Source of the DNA: JACCXG01 sp963836735
Lineage (GTDB): Bacteria; Acidobacteriota; Vicinamibacteria; Vicinamibacterales; 2-12-FULL-66-21
Direction of reading: 5' to 3'
Assembly (NCBI GenBank): GCA_963836735.1
Contig: CAWIKP010000026.1
Span: forward strand, 1-64,000
Length of the DNA: 64,000 nucleotides
Of this stretch, positions 41,400 to 48,987 are shown piece after piece. The notes below the pieces were generated by a model. It saw only the letters and a list, made by a program, of their open reading frames with translations. It was not told the DNA's origin and did not search any database. The stretch's first letter is position 1; each line of letters begins with the position of its first letter. The translations under genes were made by a program, and so were the position numbers.

Positions 41400-42029
41400 C
41401 TAGGCGTGCGCGCGCCGGTCGTGAACGGTGAAGAGCGCCGGAAGGCGTTGGCGGAGCGCATCCACCGCCTTGGTTCCAGGAGTGGTCCCGAGGAGGATGG
41501 TCGACGCGCCGTAATAGGCGAGACCGACGGCGGCGGCGGTGGTCCAGAAGCCGGTGTTGAGTGCGGCCGAGGCGCCAGCGGCGACGACCACCGCGACGGT
41601 CGTGTCCAGGCCGGCTGCGACGGCCCGAGGAGCGAGGCGGATCCGGCGTGCTCTGGCCTGCTCCCGCTGTATCCTGGCGCTGGCGCGACGCTCGCCGGCC
41701 CTCGGAATCATCGAGCCGTCGAGGCTGACGTTGTGGCCGATCAGCGCTCCCTGCGCCCTGATCAGGCGTTCCGCGCGCCGGTCGCCGATGGCGAAGAGGC
41801 GGCAGAACTCATCCACCACTTCGTCCTCATCCAGCCCGACGGCCCTGGCGTAGTCGCGGACGAAGGCGCGGGCGAAAATGCCCGTCGGCCAGCGTGAGAA
41901 GTCGTTGCGCTCGAGCCCGTCCCAGAGCTCCGCCCCGACCTTGGTCACCGACGCAATCGTTTCCAGTGAAATGCCGCGGCGCTCGCGCTCGCTGCGCAGC
42001 CGGGGTCCGAAGGTCTCCCTGTCCGACAT
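41400..42029 (-). CDS. HTH_25 (RodZ-type) domain protein with RDD-like membrane region
   Basis: 209 residues from the ATG at 42029. Residues 1-95 form a RodZ-like HTH (FGPRLRSERERRGISLETIASVTKVGAELWDGLERNDFSRWPTGIFARAFVRDYARAVGLD). A basic linker follows. The C-terminus has two membrane segments (TTVAVVVAAGASAALNTGF, TTAAAVGLAYYGASTILL) ending in GTTPGTKAVDALR, which resembles the GxTPGK motif of RDD proteins. It may be a membrane-tethered cytoskeletal adaptor or regulator. The usual RodZ C-terminal DUF4115 domain is absent, but a separate DUF4115 protein lies at 57939-58991. Confidence 0.72.
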   Translation of the reverse strand: MSDRETFGPRLRSERERRGISLETIASVTKVGAELWDGLERNDFSRWPTGIFARAFVRDYARAVGLDEDEVVDEFCRLFAIGDRRAERLIRAQGALIGHNVSLDGSMIPRAGERRASARIQREQARARRIRLAPRAVAAGLDTTVAVVVAAGASAALNTGFWTTAAAVGLAYYGASTILLGTTPGTKAVDALRQRLPALFTVHDRRAHA

Positions 42030-42149
42030 GATGGGTACTCGTTCTTGGAGCAAGAGACGGGCCCGGCGGCGGTCTTTCGTTTTTGGCGCGAAGTGACCGC
42101 GGGTGCGGCTGGGGAAACTCGCAGTTTTGCAATCGATGTTACAGAATTG

Positions 42150-43154
42150 ATGATCGTGCCCGCCTACTGCCTCAGCATCCACTCGTCCTATGCGTGTGCG
42201 CATTCAGGCGAGTGCTGCGCCGCTGGTTGGCCGATCCCGGCGGAACCTCCTTTGATTGCGGCACTAAGAGGCCGGGAGCTCGGCCAGGCGTGGACGGCGG
42301 AGCGCGCATTCGAAACTGCATGGGGCCCCGAAGGGCCGGTGTCCATCCTTCGGACAAAGGGGGAGGCCTGCGTCTTCTACGAACGGGATCGGCGTCGCTG
42401 TGCTGTACACCGGCACGCGGGTCCCGCGACGCTTCCCACGGCATGCCGCAACTTCCCGCGGATTACGTTGACCGATTGCCGGGGGGTCTTTATTACCCTG
42501 TCGCACTTCTGTCCGACGGCCGCCGCCCTGTTGCTCGCCGATCGGGACCTCTCGATCGTGGACGCGCCGCCGTCGCTCACACTGAACGGCACCGTCGAGG
42601 GGCTGGACGCGACCGGCGTGCTGCCGCCCCTGCTACGGCCGGGCATGCTCACCGATGCGGAGGGTTACACCGCCTGGGAGCACGAGGCGATCGACGTGTT
42701 CAACGACCGGCGCTACGTCGCGCGGGACGCGTTGGCGATCGTCTCCGACGCCACCGATCACGTCTGCACCTGGCGGCCTGGCGCGGAAACCCTGGCGACG
42801 CGCGTTCATGACGCTTTCGATCGAGCCCGTGGCGCCCGGCCGATTCCGTCCGGATCCCGCTCGCCGTTCGAGCACGGGATCAAATCGTTTCTCGCCGCTC
42901 ACCTGTTCGCGAGCTGGCACGCCTATCAGGACGGCGGCCTCCACGCTGCGGTGCGCGCGGCCGAGACCGCATTCGTGACCCTGGGCGAGGAGCTCGCCCC
43001 TCGACTTCGCTCGGGGCGCCCTGAGCACTGTCGAAGGGCCCGTGCACCGTTCATCGCAGCGGTTCGCGCCGCTGACTTCCGTTTGAGGCATTCCCGCACC
43101 GATGTCCGTCCTCGATCGCTTCCTTCGTTACGTCGTCATAGACACCCGCTCTGA
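42150..43154 (+). CDS. YkgJ-type cysteine-cluster protein (zinc/iron-chelating)
   Basis: About 334 residues from the ATG at 42150. The N-terminal cluster CAHSGECCAAGWPIP and the later CVFYERDRRRCAVH...ACRNFPR give the C-x5-CC...C...C pattern of the YkgJ/UPF0153 family, thought to bind an Fe-S cluster or zinc; similar domains occur in FliB lysine methylases. The rest is helical without a known domain. The last ~50 codons run through a palindromic repeat (42997-43039) and past the start of pepT (43102), so the natural C-terminus may have been replaced by repeat insertion or the frame may be shifted there. Confidence 0.7.
   Translation: MIVPAYCLSIHSSYACAHSGECCAAGWPIPAEPPLIAALRGRELGQAWTAERAFETAWGPEGPVSILRTKGEACVFYERDRRRCAVHRHAGPATLPTACRNFPRITLTDCRGVFITLSHFCPTAAALLLADRDLSIVDAPPSLTLNGTVEGLDATGVLPPLLRPGMLTDAEGYTAWEHEAIDVFNDRRYVARDALAIVSDATDHVCTWRPGAETLATRVHDAFDRARGARPIPSGSRSPFEHGIKSFLAAHLFASWHAYQDGGLHAAVRAAETAFVTLGEELAPRLRSGRPEHCRRARAPFIAAVRAADFRLRHSRTDVRPRSLPSLRRHRHPL
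42997..43039. repeat. CTTCGAC...CTGAGCAC-type palindrome
   Basis: CCCCTCGACTTCGCTCGGGG faces CCCTGAGCACTGTCGAAGGG around a GCG centre. From memory, this resembles the widely scattered CTTCGACAAGCTCAGGG-type palindrome present in many unrelated bacteria. It lies inside the 3' end of the YkgJ-like frame. Confidence 0.65.
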
Positions 43155-44334
43155 CGAGCGTTCGACAACCGTTCCAAGCACTCCAGGCCAGCTCGTGCTG
43201 ATGCGAATCCTGGTCGAGGAGCTTCGTGAGATCGGCCTGGAGGACGTGACGTTCGACGAGCACGGTTACGTGATGGCCACCGTTCCAGCCACCGTGACGC
43301 ACGACGTACCGGTCATCGGCCTGGTGGCGCACGTGGACACGTCGCCGGAGATGTCGGGAACCGGCGTCCGTCCCCTGGTTCATCCCGCCTACGATGGCCG
43401 CGATCTCGTCCTGCCCGACGACGCTTCGGTCGCCCTGCGTGCGAGCGAGATCCCCGAGCTCGCCGCGCAGCTTGGCAACGACATCGTCACGGCGTCGGGA
43501 CTGACGCTTCTCGGCGCAGACGACAAGGCCGGCGTGGCGGAAATCGTCACCGCGGCGGAGTTCCTGATCCGCCATCCCGAGATTCCGCACGGGCGCATCC
43601 GGATCGCGTTCACTCCAGACGAGGAGATTGGCCGCGGCGCAAACCACTTCGACGTGGAACGGTTCGGCGCCGTGTGTGCCTACACGCTCGACGGCGGATC
43701 CCGCGGCGAGCTCGAATACGAGAGCTTCTCCGCCGACGCCATGACCCTGACCTTCGGCGGCTTCAACACCCATCCCGGGTACGCCAAGGGCCGGATGATC
43801 AACGCGATCCGGCTGGCGGCCCGTTTCATCGAGCGCCTGCCCTCGACCGGCATGTCGCCGGAAACCACGGAGGGCTATGAGGGGTTCGTCCACCCGTATC
43901 AGCTGGAGGCCTCGGTCGATCGCACCAGGGTGAAGGTGCTGATTCGGGATTTCGTGACGGCTGCGCTCGCCGACAAGGAGGCGCTCGTCGATCGGCTCGC
44001 GCGCGAAGCCGTCGCCGAAACCCCCGGCGCGACGGTCGACATCGTGATCGAGGAGTCCTACCGCAACATGCGCGAGGTGCTCGATCGGCATCCGATGGTG
44101 GTCGACCACGCCCGTGAGGCCATGCGCCGCGCCGGCATCGAGTCAATCGAGAAGCCGATACGCGGCGGCACCGACGGCTCGCGGCTCTCGTTCATGGGGC
44201 TGCCCACACCAAACCTCTTCGCCGGCGAGCACAACTTTCACTCCCGGCTCGAGTGGGTGTCGGTTCAGGACATGGAGAAGGCGGTGGAAGTGATCGTCAA
44301 TCTTGCGCGCGTGTGGGCGGAGGGCGGGGCTTGA
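43102..44334 (+). CDS. pepT: Peptidase T (tripeptide aminopeptidase)
   Basis: 410 residues, intact. M20 metallopeptidase motifs: GLVAHVDTSPEMSG (zinc histidine and catalytic aspartate), LLGADDKAGVAEI (bridging aspartate), AFTPDEEIGRGANHFD (catalytic and zinc glutamates), LDGGSRGELEYESF, and the C-terminal AGEHNFHSRLEWVSV with the last zinc histidine. Length and motif spacing match E. coli PepT. It releases N-terminal residues from tripeptides in the cytoplasm. The ATG at 43102 (MSVLDRFLRYVVIDT) overlaps the end of the upstream frame. Confidence 0.92.
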   Translation: MSVLDRFLRYVVIDTRSDERSTTVPSTPGQLVLMRILVEELREIGLEDVTFDEHGYVMATVPATVTHDVPVIGLVAHVDTSPEMSGTGVRPLVHPAYDGRDLVLPDDASVALRASEIPELAAQLGNDIVTASGLTLLGADDKAGVAEIVTAAEFLIRHPEIPHGRIRIAFTPDEEIGRGANHFDVERFGAVCAYTLDGGSRGELEYESFSADAMTLTFGGFNTHPGYAKGRMINAIRLAARFIERLPSTGMSPETTEGYEGFVHPYQLEASVDRTRVKVLIRDFVTAALADKEALVDRLAREAVAETPGATVDIVIEESYRNMREVLDRHPMVVDHAREAMRRAGIESIEKPIRGGTDGSRLSFMGLPTPNLFAGEHNFHSRLEWVSVQDMEKAVEVIVNLARVWAEGGA

Positions 44335-44337
44335 GGT

Positions 44338-44466
44338 CAAATCGCAAGTTCCAAGCTCCAACTCCCAAGGCACTCCACTCCAACCCCAGGCCACGCGAAT
44401 TGGCTTAGAGATTGCAGTTGGAAGTTGGGAGTGCTTGGGATTTGGGACTTGGAGGTTGGGATTTGA
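44338..44466. repeat. Long intergenic palindrome G (CAAATCGCAAG / CCAACTCCC words)
   Basis: The left arm CAAATCGCAAGTTCCAAGCT continues with CCAACTCCC words; the right arm (GGGACTTGGAGGTTGGGATTTG at its end) is an imperfect reverse complement. Words are a mixture of those in palindromes A and D. It begins 3 bp after the pepT stop and ends 1 bp before the blaR1-like stop, filling the whole convergent gap. Confidence 0.85.
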
Positions 44467-44467
44467 G

Positions 44468-46333
44468 TCACTGCAACGTGAAGTTGACCGTGACCGTCAT
44501 CATGATCGGCACTGGCGCCCCGTTCAGCAGCGTGGGCGTGAACTCCCACTGCTTGACGGCCTCCAACGCCGCGTCGTCGAGCATCGGGATGGAGCGCAGC
44601 ACGCGCGCGCGGCCGACGGTGCCGTCGCGTTCGATGCGCGCTTCGAGGATGACGACGCCTTGCACCTTGGCGTCCTGCGCCTCCGGCGGATAGGCGGGGT
44701 TCACGTTCTTCAGCTTGATCGGCGCCTTGATCGTGCCGCCCACCCGCAGAGGCGGATCGCTCGCATCCTGGCTGGCCCAGTCGGGCGGCGGAGGCGGAGG
44801 AGGTGGCGGCGGCAACTGGCCCGGCCGTGAGCTCGTGGCCGGGGGCGGCGGGGGTGGTGGCGGTGGCGTCCTCCGACCCGAGACCGCCGCGGACGGTGGT
44901 GGCGGCGGCGGTGGCGGTGGCGCGCCGAAGTGGATCGGCACGTTGAACGCAATCGGCCCATCCGCCGGCGGCGCGTACTGCCACTGCCTGACCGCCTGCG
45001 TCGCGGACCCGATCATCGCCTCGACGTTCTGCGCGGCTCTTTGCATGGAGACCGACTTGTCGCTCGCTGAACCCCGGTAGGTCCCTTGCGCCATCCGATC
45101 GAGACTCTCACGAGTCGGGTTGGGGAGGCTCAACGTGAGCGAATCCTTTTGCCTGTACATGACTCCTACTGCACGGCTCTCAGCGACGTGCCCGGTGGCG
45201 TCGAGCGTGAGCCGCATGGTGACCGTCCCCCCGGCTCCAATCTCTTCCAGACTTGCCAGGTCTGCCGCGGGCACGTTGTAAGTGCGGCGAGGTATCGGAT
45301 TCTCAGGGGTGATCGGCTTCGCCTGCAGTTCGAGCGGCCCAGGGACCGCCGACGCGGCGTCCGCGGCGAGCTGCTGCTCCCCACGCATCGGGAAAGCCTG
45401 AACGGAATACCAGCTGGCGAACAGGACAACGGCGCCAAGCGCCGCCCCACTTGCAACCACACGTCTCCCCGACATGACAGCCTCCTTCGAGATCAGCACG
45501 AGACGACGAACGAGATGCCTCCGGCGCGCGAATGCCGGCGCCGCCATCGAGGGCGACGAATCGGCAAACGCGAGCAGTGCGTCGACGTAGGTGCGGCGCG
45601 AGCCGGTGGTCAGCACCGTGAGCTCGTCCACCACTTCCTCGCGTGCGGACTGGATACGTGAGAGCAGCGACCAGATCGCCGGATGGAACCAGACCGCCGC
45701 GCGCAGGCTCTCCTCGCACAGCGTCCAGAGCCAGTCGCGACGACGGACGTGCCACAGCTCGTGGGCGAGCACGGCCCTCTGGATGGACGCTGGCTGGTCG
45801 CGGACGGCGGACGGCAGGAGAATCACCGGCGCCAGGAATCCGAACGTGACCGGTTGCGCGAGCTCGCGGACGTAGCGAATCGTCGCACGCGCGGCAATCA
45901 CGCGCTGCAGGTCCTCATGATCGGCCGACGCTTCCGCCACTGCACCGACACGGCGCAGGCGCCGAAGCTTCAGGATGCCCGCGGCGATCCATACCAGGCG
46001 GGCGAGTGCGCCGAAGAGGACGACGGCGGCAATCGCGGATGCCCACGGCAGCAACGCATTTGCGGGCGCGGTAATCGTCGCGCCGCGCGCCTGCCCGGGC
46101 ACCACCGCAATCGCGACGCCGCCAGGTGTACCCCGCTCGACTCCCAGCTCGACTGCCGTGCGCGGCTGAACGAGCGGCAGCATCAGGCACATGACGAGCA
46201 GCGCTCGAAGGAAGAGGTAGCGGACCGCCGGCGCCTCGAGCCGCACGAGCCACAGCGTTGTGAGCCCGGTGCCGACAATCAGCGCGGTCTGGATGCACCA
46301 GGCGGCGAGATTGGCGAGCGCGACCGGGCTCAT
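44468..46333 (-). CDS. BlaR1/M56 metallopeptidase with TonB C-terminal domains
   Basis: 621 residues. An N-terminal M56 domain with several membrane segments carries the zinc site HELWHVRRRDW and EEVVDEL. A further membrane segment (ASGAALGAVVLFASWYSV) leads to a periplasmic part with a TonB-like domain (GGTVTMRLTLDATGHV...QWQYAPP). Three poly-proline runs of 9-10 residues at roughly 44785-44812, 44841-44867 and 44895-44922 follow, then a second TonB_C domain (NPAYPPEAQDAKVQGVVILEARIERDG...QWEFTPTLLNG). In the BlaR1 family, the peptidase cleaves BlaI on signal. Its start overlaps the blaI stop (ATGA). The signal sensed is unknown. Confidence 0.87.
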   Translation of the reverse strand: MSPVALANLAAWCIQTALIVGTGLTTLWLVRLEAPAVRYLFLRALLVMCLMLPLVQPRTAVELGVERGTPGGVAIAVVPGQARGATITAPANALLPWASAIAAVVLFGALARLVWIAAGILKLRRLRRVGAVAEASADHEDLQRVIAARATIRYVRELAQPVTFGFLAPVILLPSAVRDQPASIQRAVLAHELWHVRRRDWLWTLCEESLRAAVWFHPAIWSLLSRIQSAREEVVDELTVLTTGSRRTYVDALLAFADSSPSMAAPAFARRRHLVRRLVLISKEAVMSGRRVVASGAALGAVVLFASWYSVQAFPMRGEQQLAADAASAVPGPLELQAKPITPENPIPRRTYNVPAADLASLEEIGAGGTVTMRLTLDATGHVAESRAVGVMYRQKDSLTLSLPNPTRESLDRMAQGTYRGSASDKSVSMQRAAQNVEAMIGSATQAVRQWQYAPPADGPIAFNVPIHFGAPPPPPPPPPSAAVSGRRTPPPPPPPPPATSSRPGQLPPPPPPPPPPDWASQDASDPPLRVGGTIKAPIKLKNVNPAYPPEAQDAKVQGVVILEARIERDGTVGRARVLRSIPMLDDAALEAVKQWEFTPTLLNGAPVPIMMTVTVNFTLQ

Positions 46334-46707
46334 TCCTCGATCTCCTCGGTCATCCGGCGGATCGCTTCCCGGTCGGCTTTCGAGAGCTTCGCGTCCTTGG
46401 CCAGATGAACCAGCAAAGGCGCGGTCGCGCCATCGAACACGCGATCCAGGAAATCCCGCACCATCGCACCGACGACCTGATGACGCGGCTTGGCCGGCCG
46501 GTACTCGTAGGCGCGGTCCATCCGCGTTTTCTTGAGGTACTTCTTCTCCTCGAGAATCTTCATCATCGTCATGACGGTCGTGTAGGCGACGTCACGCCGC
46601 TCGCGCAGCGCCTCGTAGACATCACGAACCGTCGCGCGCTCGAGCCGCCAGACGATCTTCATGATGGCGAGCTCCTGCGGGGTCAGGGTCGGGTGCGCGG
46701 ATCTCAT
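46330..46707 (-). CDS. BlaI/MecI/CopY-family repressor
   Basis: 125 residues from ATG 46707 (MRSAHPTLTPQELAIMKIVW). The winged helix shows TVRDVYEALRERRDVAYTTVMTMMKILEEKKYLKKTRMDRAYEY, very close to BlaI/MecI. The C-terminal dimerisation helices (LVHLAKDAKLSKADREAIRRM) contain the region cleaved in relatives. It is translationally coupled to the M56 gene downstream and is expected to repress both through the TACTAA...TTAGTA operator lying directly at its start codon. Confidence 0.92.
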   Translation of the reverse strand: MRSAHPTLTPQELAIMKIVWRLERATVRDVYEALRERRDVAYTTVMTMMKILEEKKYLKKTRMDRAYEYRPAKPRHQVVGAMVRDFLDRVFDGATAPLLVHLAKDAKLSKADREAIRRMTEEIEE

Positions 46708-46743
46708 TACTAAGTATTTAGTATTTAGTAGATGATTTGTCAA
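46708..46743 (-). promoter_or_regulatory. blaI promoter and BlaI-type operator, probable leaderless start
   Basis: On the minus strand TTGACA (46743-46738) is followed after 17 bp by TAAATA (46720-46715). Overlapping dyads TACTAA...TTAGTA fill 46708-46730, the typical BlaI box. Transcription would start at about 46708, next to the ATG at 46707, so the message may be leaderless. No Shine-Dalgarno is seen. A TTG at 46743 is the only upstream in-frame start. Confidence 0.75.
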
Positions 46744-46832
46744 CTCCCCCGCCTCCGCGCCGGCGCCAAGGTCTGCGCTGCGGCGCGGGCGCCGAAGCAG
46801 ACCGCGCGAAGGCGGGGAAGTCGGGAGTTGAC
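46739..46832. repeat. Long intergenic palindrome P (GTCAACTCCCCC arms)
   Basis: GTCAACTCCCCCGCCT at the left faces AGGCGGGGAAGTCGGGAGTTGAC at the right, with nested GGCGCC repeats and GGTCTGCG/CAGACC inside. It lies between blaI and the end of xthA (46834). Its left boundary overlaps the TTGACA -35 box of the blaI promoter. Confidence 0.8.
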
Positions 46833-46833
46833 G

Positions 46834-47580
46834 TTATCCGAATTCAGCTACGACCGGCGCGTGATCGCTCGTGCCCAGATCCTTCTGGACCACGCAGCTG
46901 CGGACCGTGTCGAAGATCGCCTGGCTTGCCAGGACGTAGTCGAGGCGCCAGCCGATGTTGCGCTGGCGCATGTTGCGCCATGGCGCCCACCACGTGAAGA
47001 GCTGATCGTTTTCGGGATCGAGGGCGCGGCCGGTGTCGACGAGACCGTGGCCGATTATTCGTTCGAGCAGCGCACGCTCCTCGGGGAGCTGCCCGATGAT
47101 GCGCGGCTTGCGCTCCTTGGGATGGACGTCCATGTCGGTGCGCGCGATGTTGAGGTCGCCGCAGATGATCACCGGCGTGGAGGCCGACTCGAGAGCCGCG
47201 GTGTAGGCCTCGAGATCGCCGAGGAACCGCATCTTCGCGTCGAAGTCCTTGCCGCCATTCGGCACGTAAACCGAAATGACGGTGAGCGACGGCAGCCGCA
47301 CCTGCACCATCCGGTTCTCGTAGTCGAACGCGGGATGTGAGACGTCAGGCCGCTCCGGCGAGATCGTCTTGCTGACGTGGAGTCCGACGCCGGAATAGCC
47401 CTTCCCGCCGTGCCAGTAGCACCAGTAGCCTTCCAGCTCGCAGAGCCAGACCGGAATCTGATCGGGTGATGCCTTGATTTCCTGGAGGCAGACCACGTCC
47501 GGACGCTCGGCCTCGATCCAATCCTGCACTTGAGCTTGCCGGGCGCGGATACCGTTGACGTTCCACGTGGCGATTTTCAT
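46834..47580 (-). CDS. xthA: Exodeoxyribonuclease III
   Basis: 248 residues from the ATG at 47580 (MKIATWNVNGIRAR). Motifs of the ExoIII/APE family are complete: NVNGIRAR, CLQEIKA (metal-binding glutamate), YVPNGGKDFD, ICGDLNIARTDMDVHP, RNIGWRLDYVLAS and LGTSDHAPVVAEF (catalytic histidine). It cuts at abasic sites and degrades 3' ends in base-excision repair. The upstream ATG at 47628 is not supported by homology. Confidence 0.92.
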   Translation of the reverse strand: MKIATWNVNGIRARQAQVQDWIEAERPDVVCLQEIKASPDQIPVWLCELEGYWCYWHGGKGYSGVGLHVSKTISPERPDVSHPAFDYENRMVQVRLPSLTVISVYVPNGGKDFDAKMRFLGDLEAYTAALESASTPVIICGDLNIARTDMDVHPKERKPRIIGQLPEERALLERIIGHGLVDTGRALDPENDQLFTWWAPWRNMRQRNIGWRLDYVLASQAIFDTVRSCVVQKDLGTSDHAPVVAEFG

Positions 47581-47688
47581 GACGGGACAGCGGACGCGGC
47601 ACCGCTCTTGCCAGCCCGGAGCCTGCAAGACATGGTGCCACTGCGAACCACTCTATCCCGTCCGCGGTCCGCGAGTCCGCTCGTTCCG

Positions 47689-47892
47689 CTACTCGTGGGG
47701 ACGCTGAGATTCGAGAGCGGCGCTCTCACTCATGCTGGTGGGAAGCACAGTGCCCGCCAGGTGGCCGGGATGGTCGCATCCGGCTCCGGGCGCATCGACA
47801 ATGGTGACGATCTCGTCCCGATAGGTTTCGTAGATTCCCGCGACGCAGCCGCACGGCAACCGCCGGCTTCCGAGTCCACGCCTGATCCGCAT
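47689..47892 (-). CDS. Small uncharacterised cysteine-containing protein
   Basis: 67 residues from the ATG at 47892. The core reads RLPCGCVAGIYETYRDEIVTIVD, then GAGCDHPGHLAGT, with three cysteines and a CDHPGH segment that could bind a metal. Composition is unlike the arginine-rich shadow frames nearby, which is why I call it a gene. I do not recognise a named family. It lies upstream of xthA in the same direction and is divergent from the gene at 47944. No clear ribosome binding site is seen. Confidence 0.55.
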   Translation of the reverse strand: MRIRRGLGSRRLPCGCVAGIYETYRDEIVTIVDAPGAGCDHPGHLAGTVLPTSMSESAALESQRPHE

Positions 47893-47943
47893 CGTACAGG
47901 TACTCAGACCCCCAACCCGGTCCGGAGGTTTGACCTCCGCCGC

Positions 47944-48981
47944 ATGACCGGCGCTGCCCTGCTGTGGCTTGGCCTCGGGGTGGTCATTACCGTTGTGGCC
48001 GTGCTGGCACTGCGCGCGGGCTGGCTCGTCCAGGGCACCTATCGGATCCGTCGCGCGGGCCCACGGCCGCTTCTCGCCACCCATCACACCCTCTGGCGGG
48101 ACCCGGGCGATGTGGAGTCGCTCGATCTGTCCAACGGCCCAGGCGGTCCCGACGGCGCGCCCGCTCCGCCATTCACCTTCATCGAAGAACACATGACGGG
48201 ATCGCAGCCCTGTGTGTCGGTCACCGACGCGCGCGGACGGCGATGGCGCGTGAAGTGGGGGAACGAAGTTCGCGCGGAGAATTTCGCGGTGCGGCTCGTG
48301 TGGGCCTGCGGCTACCACGCCGAGACAACCTATTTCGTCGAAGCCGGCAGCATTGCCGGGGCGCATGCCCTTCAACGCGCCAGCGCGTGCATTGGCGACG
48401 ATTGCAGCTTCCGCGAGGCCCGGTTCGAGCTCGACGATCCCGAAGTGCGAAAGCTCTTCGAGGAGCACAGCTGGGCGTGGAATGACAACCCGTTCGTCGG
48501 CACCCCGCAACTCAACGGGCTCAAGGTGCTGGCGATGCTCCTCGCCGACTGGGACACCAAGGATCGCCGCGACGTCGCGCGCGGATCGAACACCGCGATC
48601 TTCGAACATCGCGTGAGCCGCTGGCGACGGGAGGCTCGCTATCTGATCACCGACTGGGGCGGCTCGATGGGCCGCTGGGGCACCACGGTGGTGACGCGCG
48701 GCCGCTGGGATCCCGAGGGCTTCGAAGCCCAGACCGCGCAGTTCGTCACCGGGGCTGAAGGAGGAATGGTGCAGTTCGGATACGTCGGCCAGCGCACCGC
48801 CGACGTTGCCACGGGGATTTCGGTCGAGGATGTGCGGTGGCTGTGCCGGTATCTCGGACGCATCACCGATGCCCGATTGCGCGAGGCGCTGATCGCCAGC
48901 GGCGCGTCGGCTGAAGAGACCGACAGGTTTACGCGAGCGATACGAGGGAGGATCCAGTTGTTGTTGAAGGCAAGCGCGTAA
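47944..48981 (+). CDS. Uncharacterised membrane-anchored protein, possible atypical kinase fold
   Basis: 345 residues from the ATG at 47944. An N-terminal membrane anchor (LLWLGLGVVITVVAVLALRAGW) is followed by a soluble domain. Segments LNGLKVLAMLLADWDTKDRRDV, GSNTAIFEH and ARYLITDWGGSMGRWG are spaced like the catalytic D...N and metal-binding D (here DWGG) of PI3/4-kinase-like or FAM20-like atypical kinases. An earlier RWRVKWGNEVRAENF could hold the nucleotide-binding lysine. This reading is inference; no family name is certain. Frame is intact. Convergent with the ADOP permease 6 bp away. Confidence 0.6.
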   Translation: MTGAALLWLGLGVVITVVAVLALRAGWLVQGTYRIRRAGPRPLLATHHTLWRDPGDVESLDLSNGPGGPDGAPAPPFTFIEEHMTGSQPCVSVTDARGRRWRVKWGNEVRAENFAVRLVWACGYHAETTYFVEAGSIAGAHALQRASACIGDDCSFREARFELDDPEVRKLFEEHSWAWNDNPFVGTPQLNGLKVLAMLLADWDTKDRRDVARGSNTAIFEHRVSRWRREARYLITDWGGSMGRWGTTVVTRGRWDPEGFEAQTAQFVTGAEGGMVQFGYVGQRTADVATGISVEDVRWLCRYLGRITDARLREALIASGASAEETDRFTRAIRGRIQLLLKASA

Positions 48982-48987
48982 CGACCC

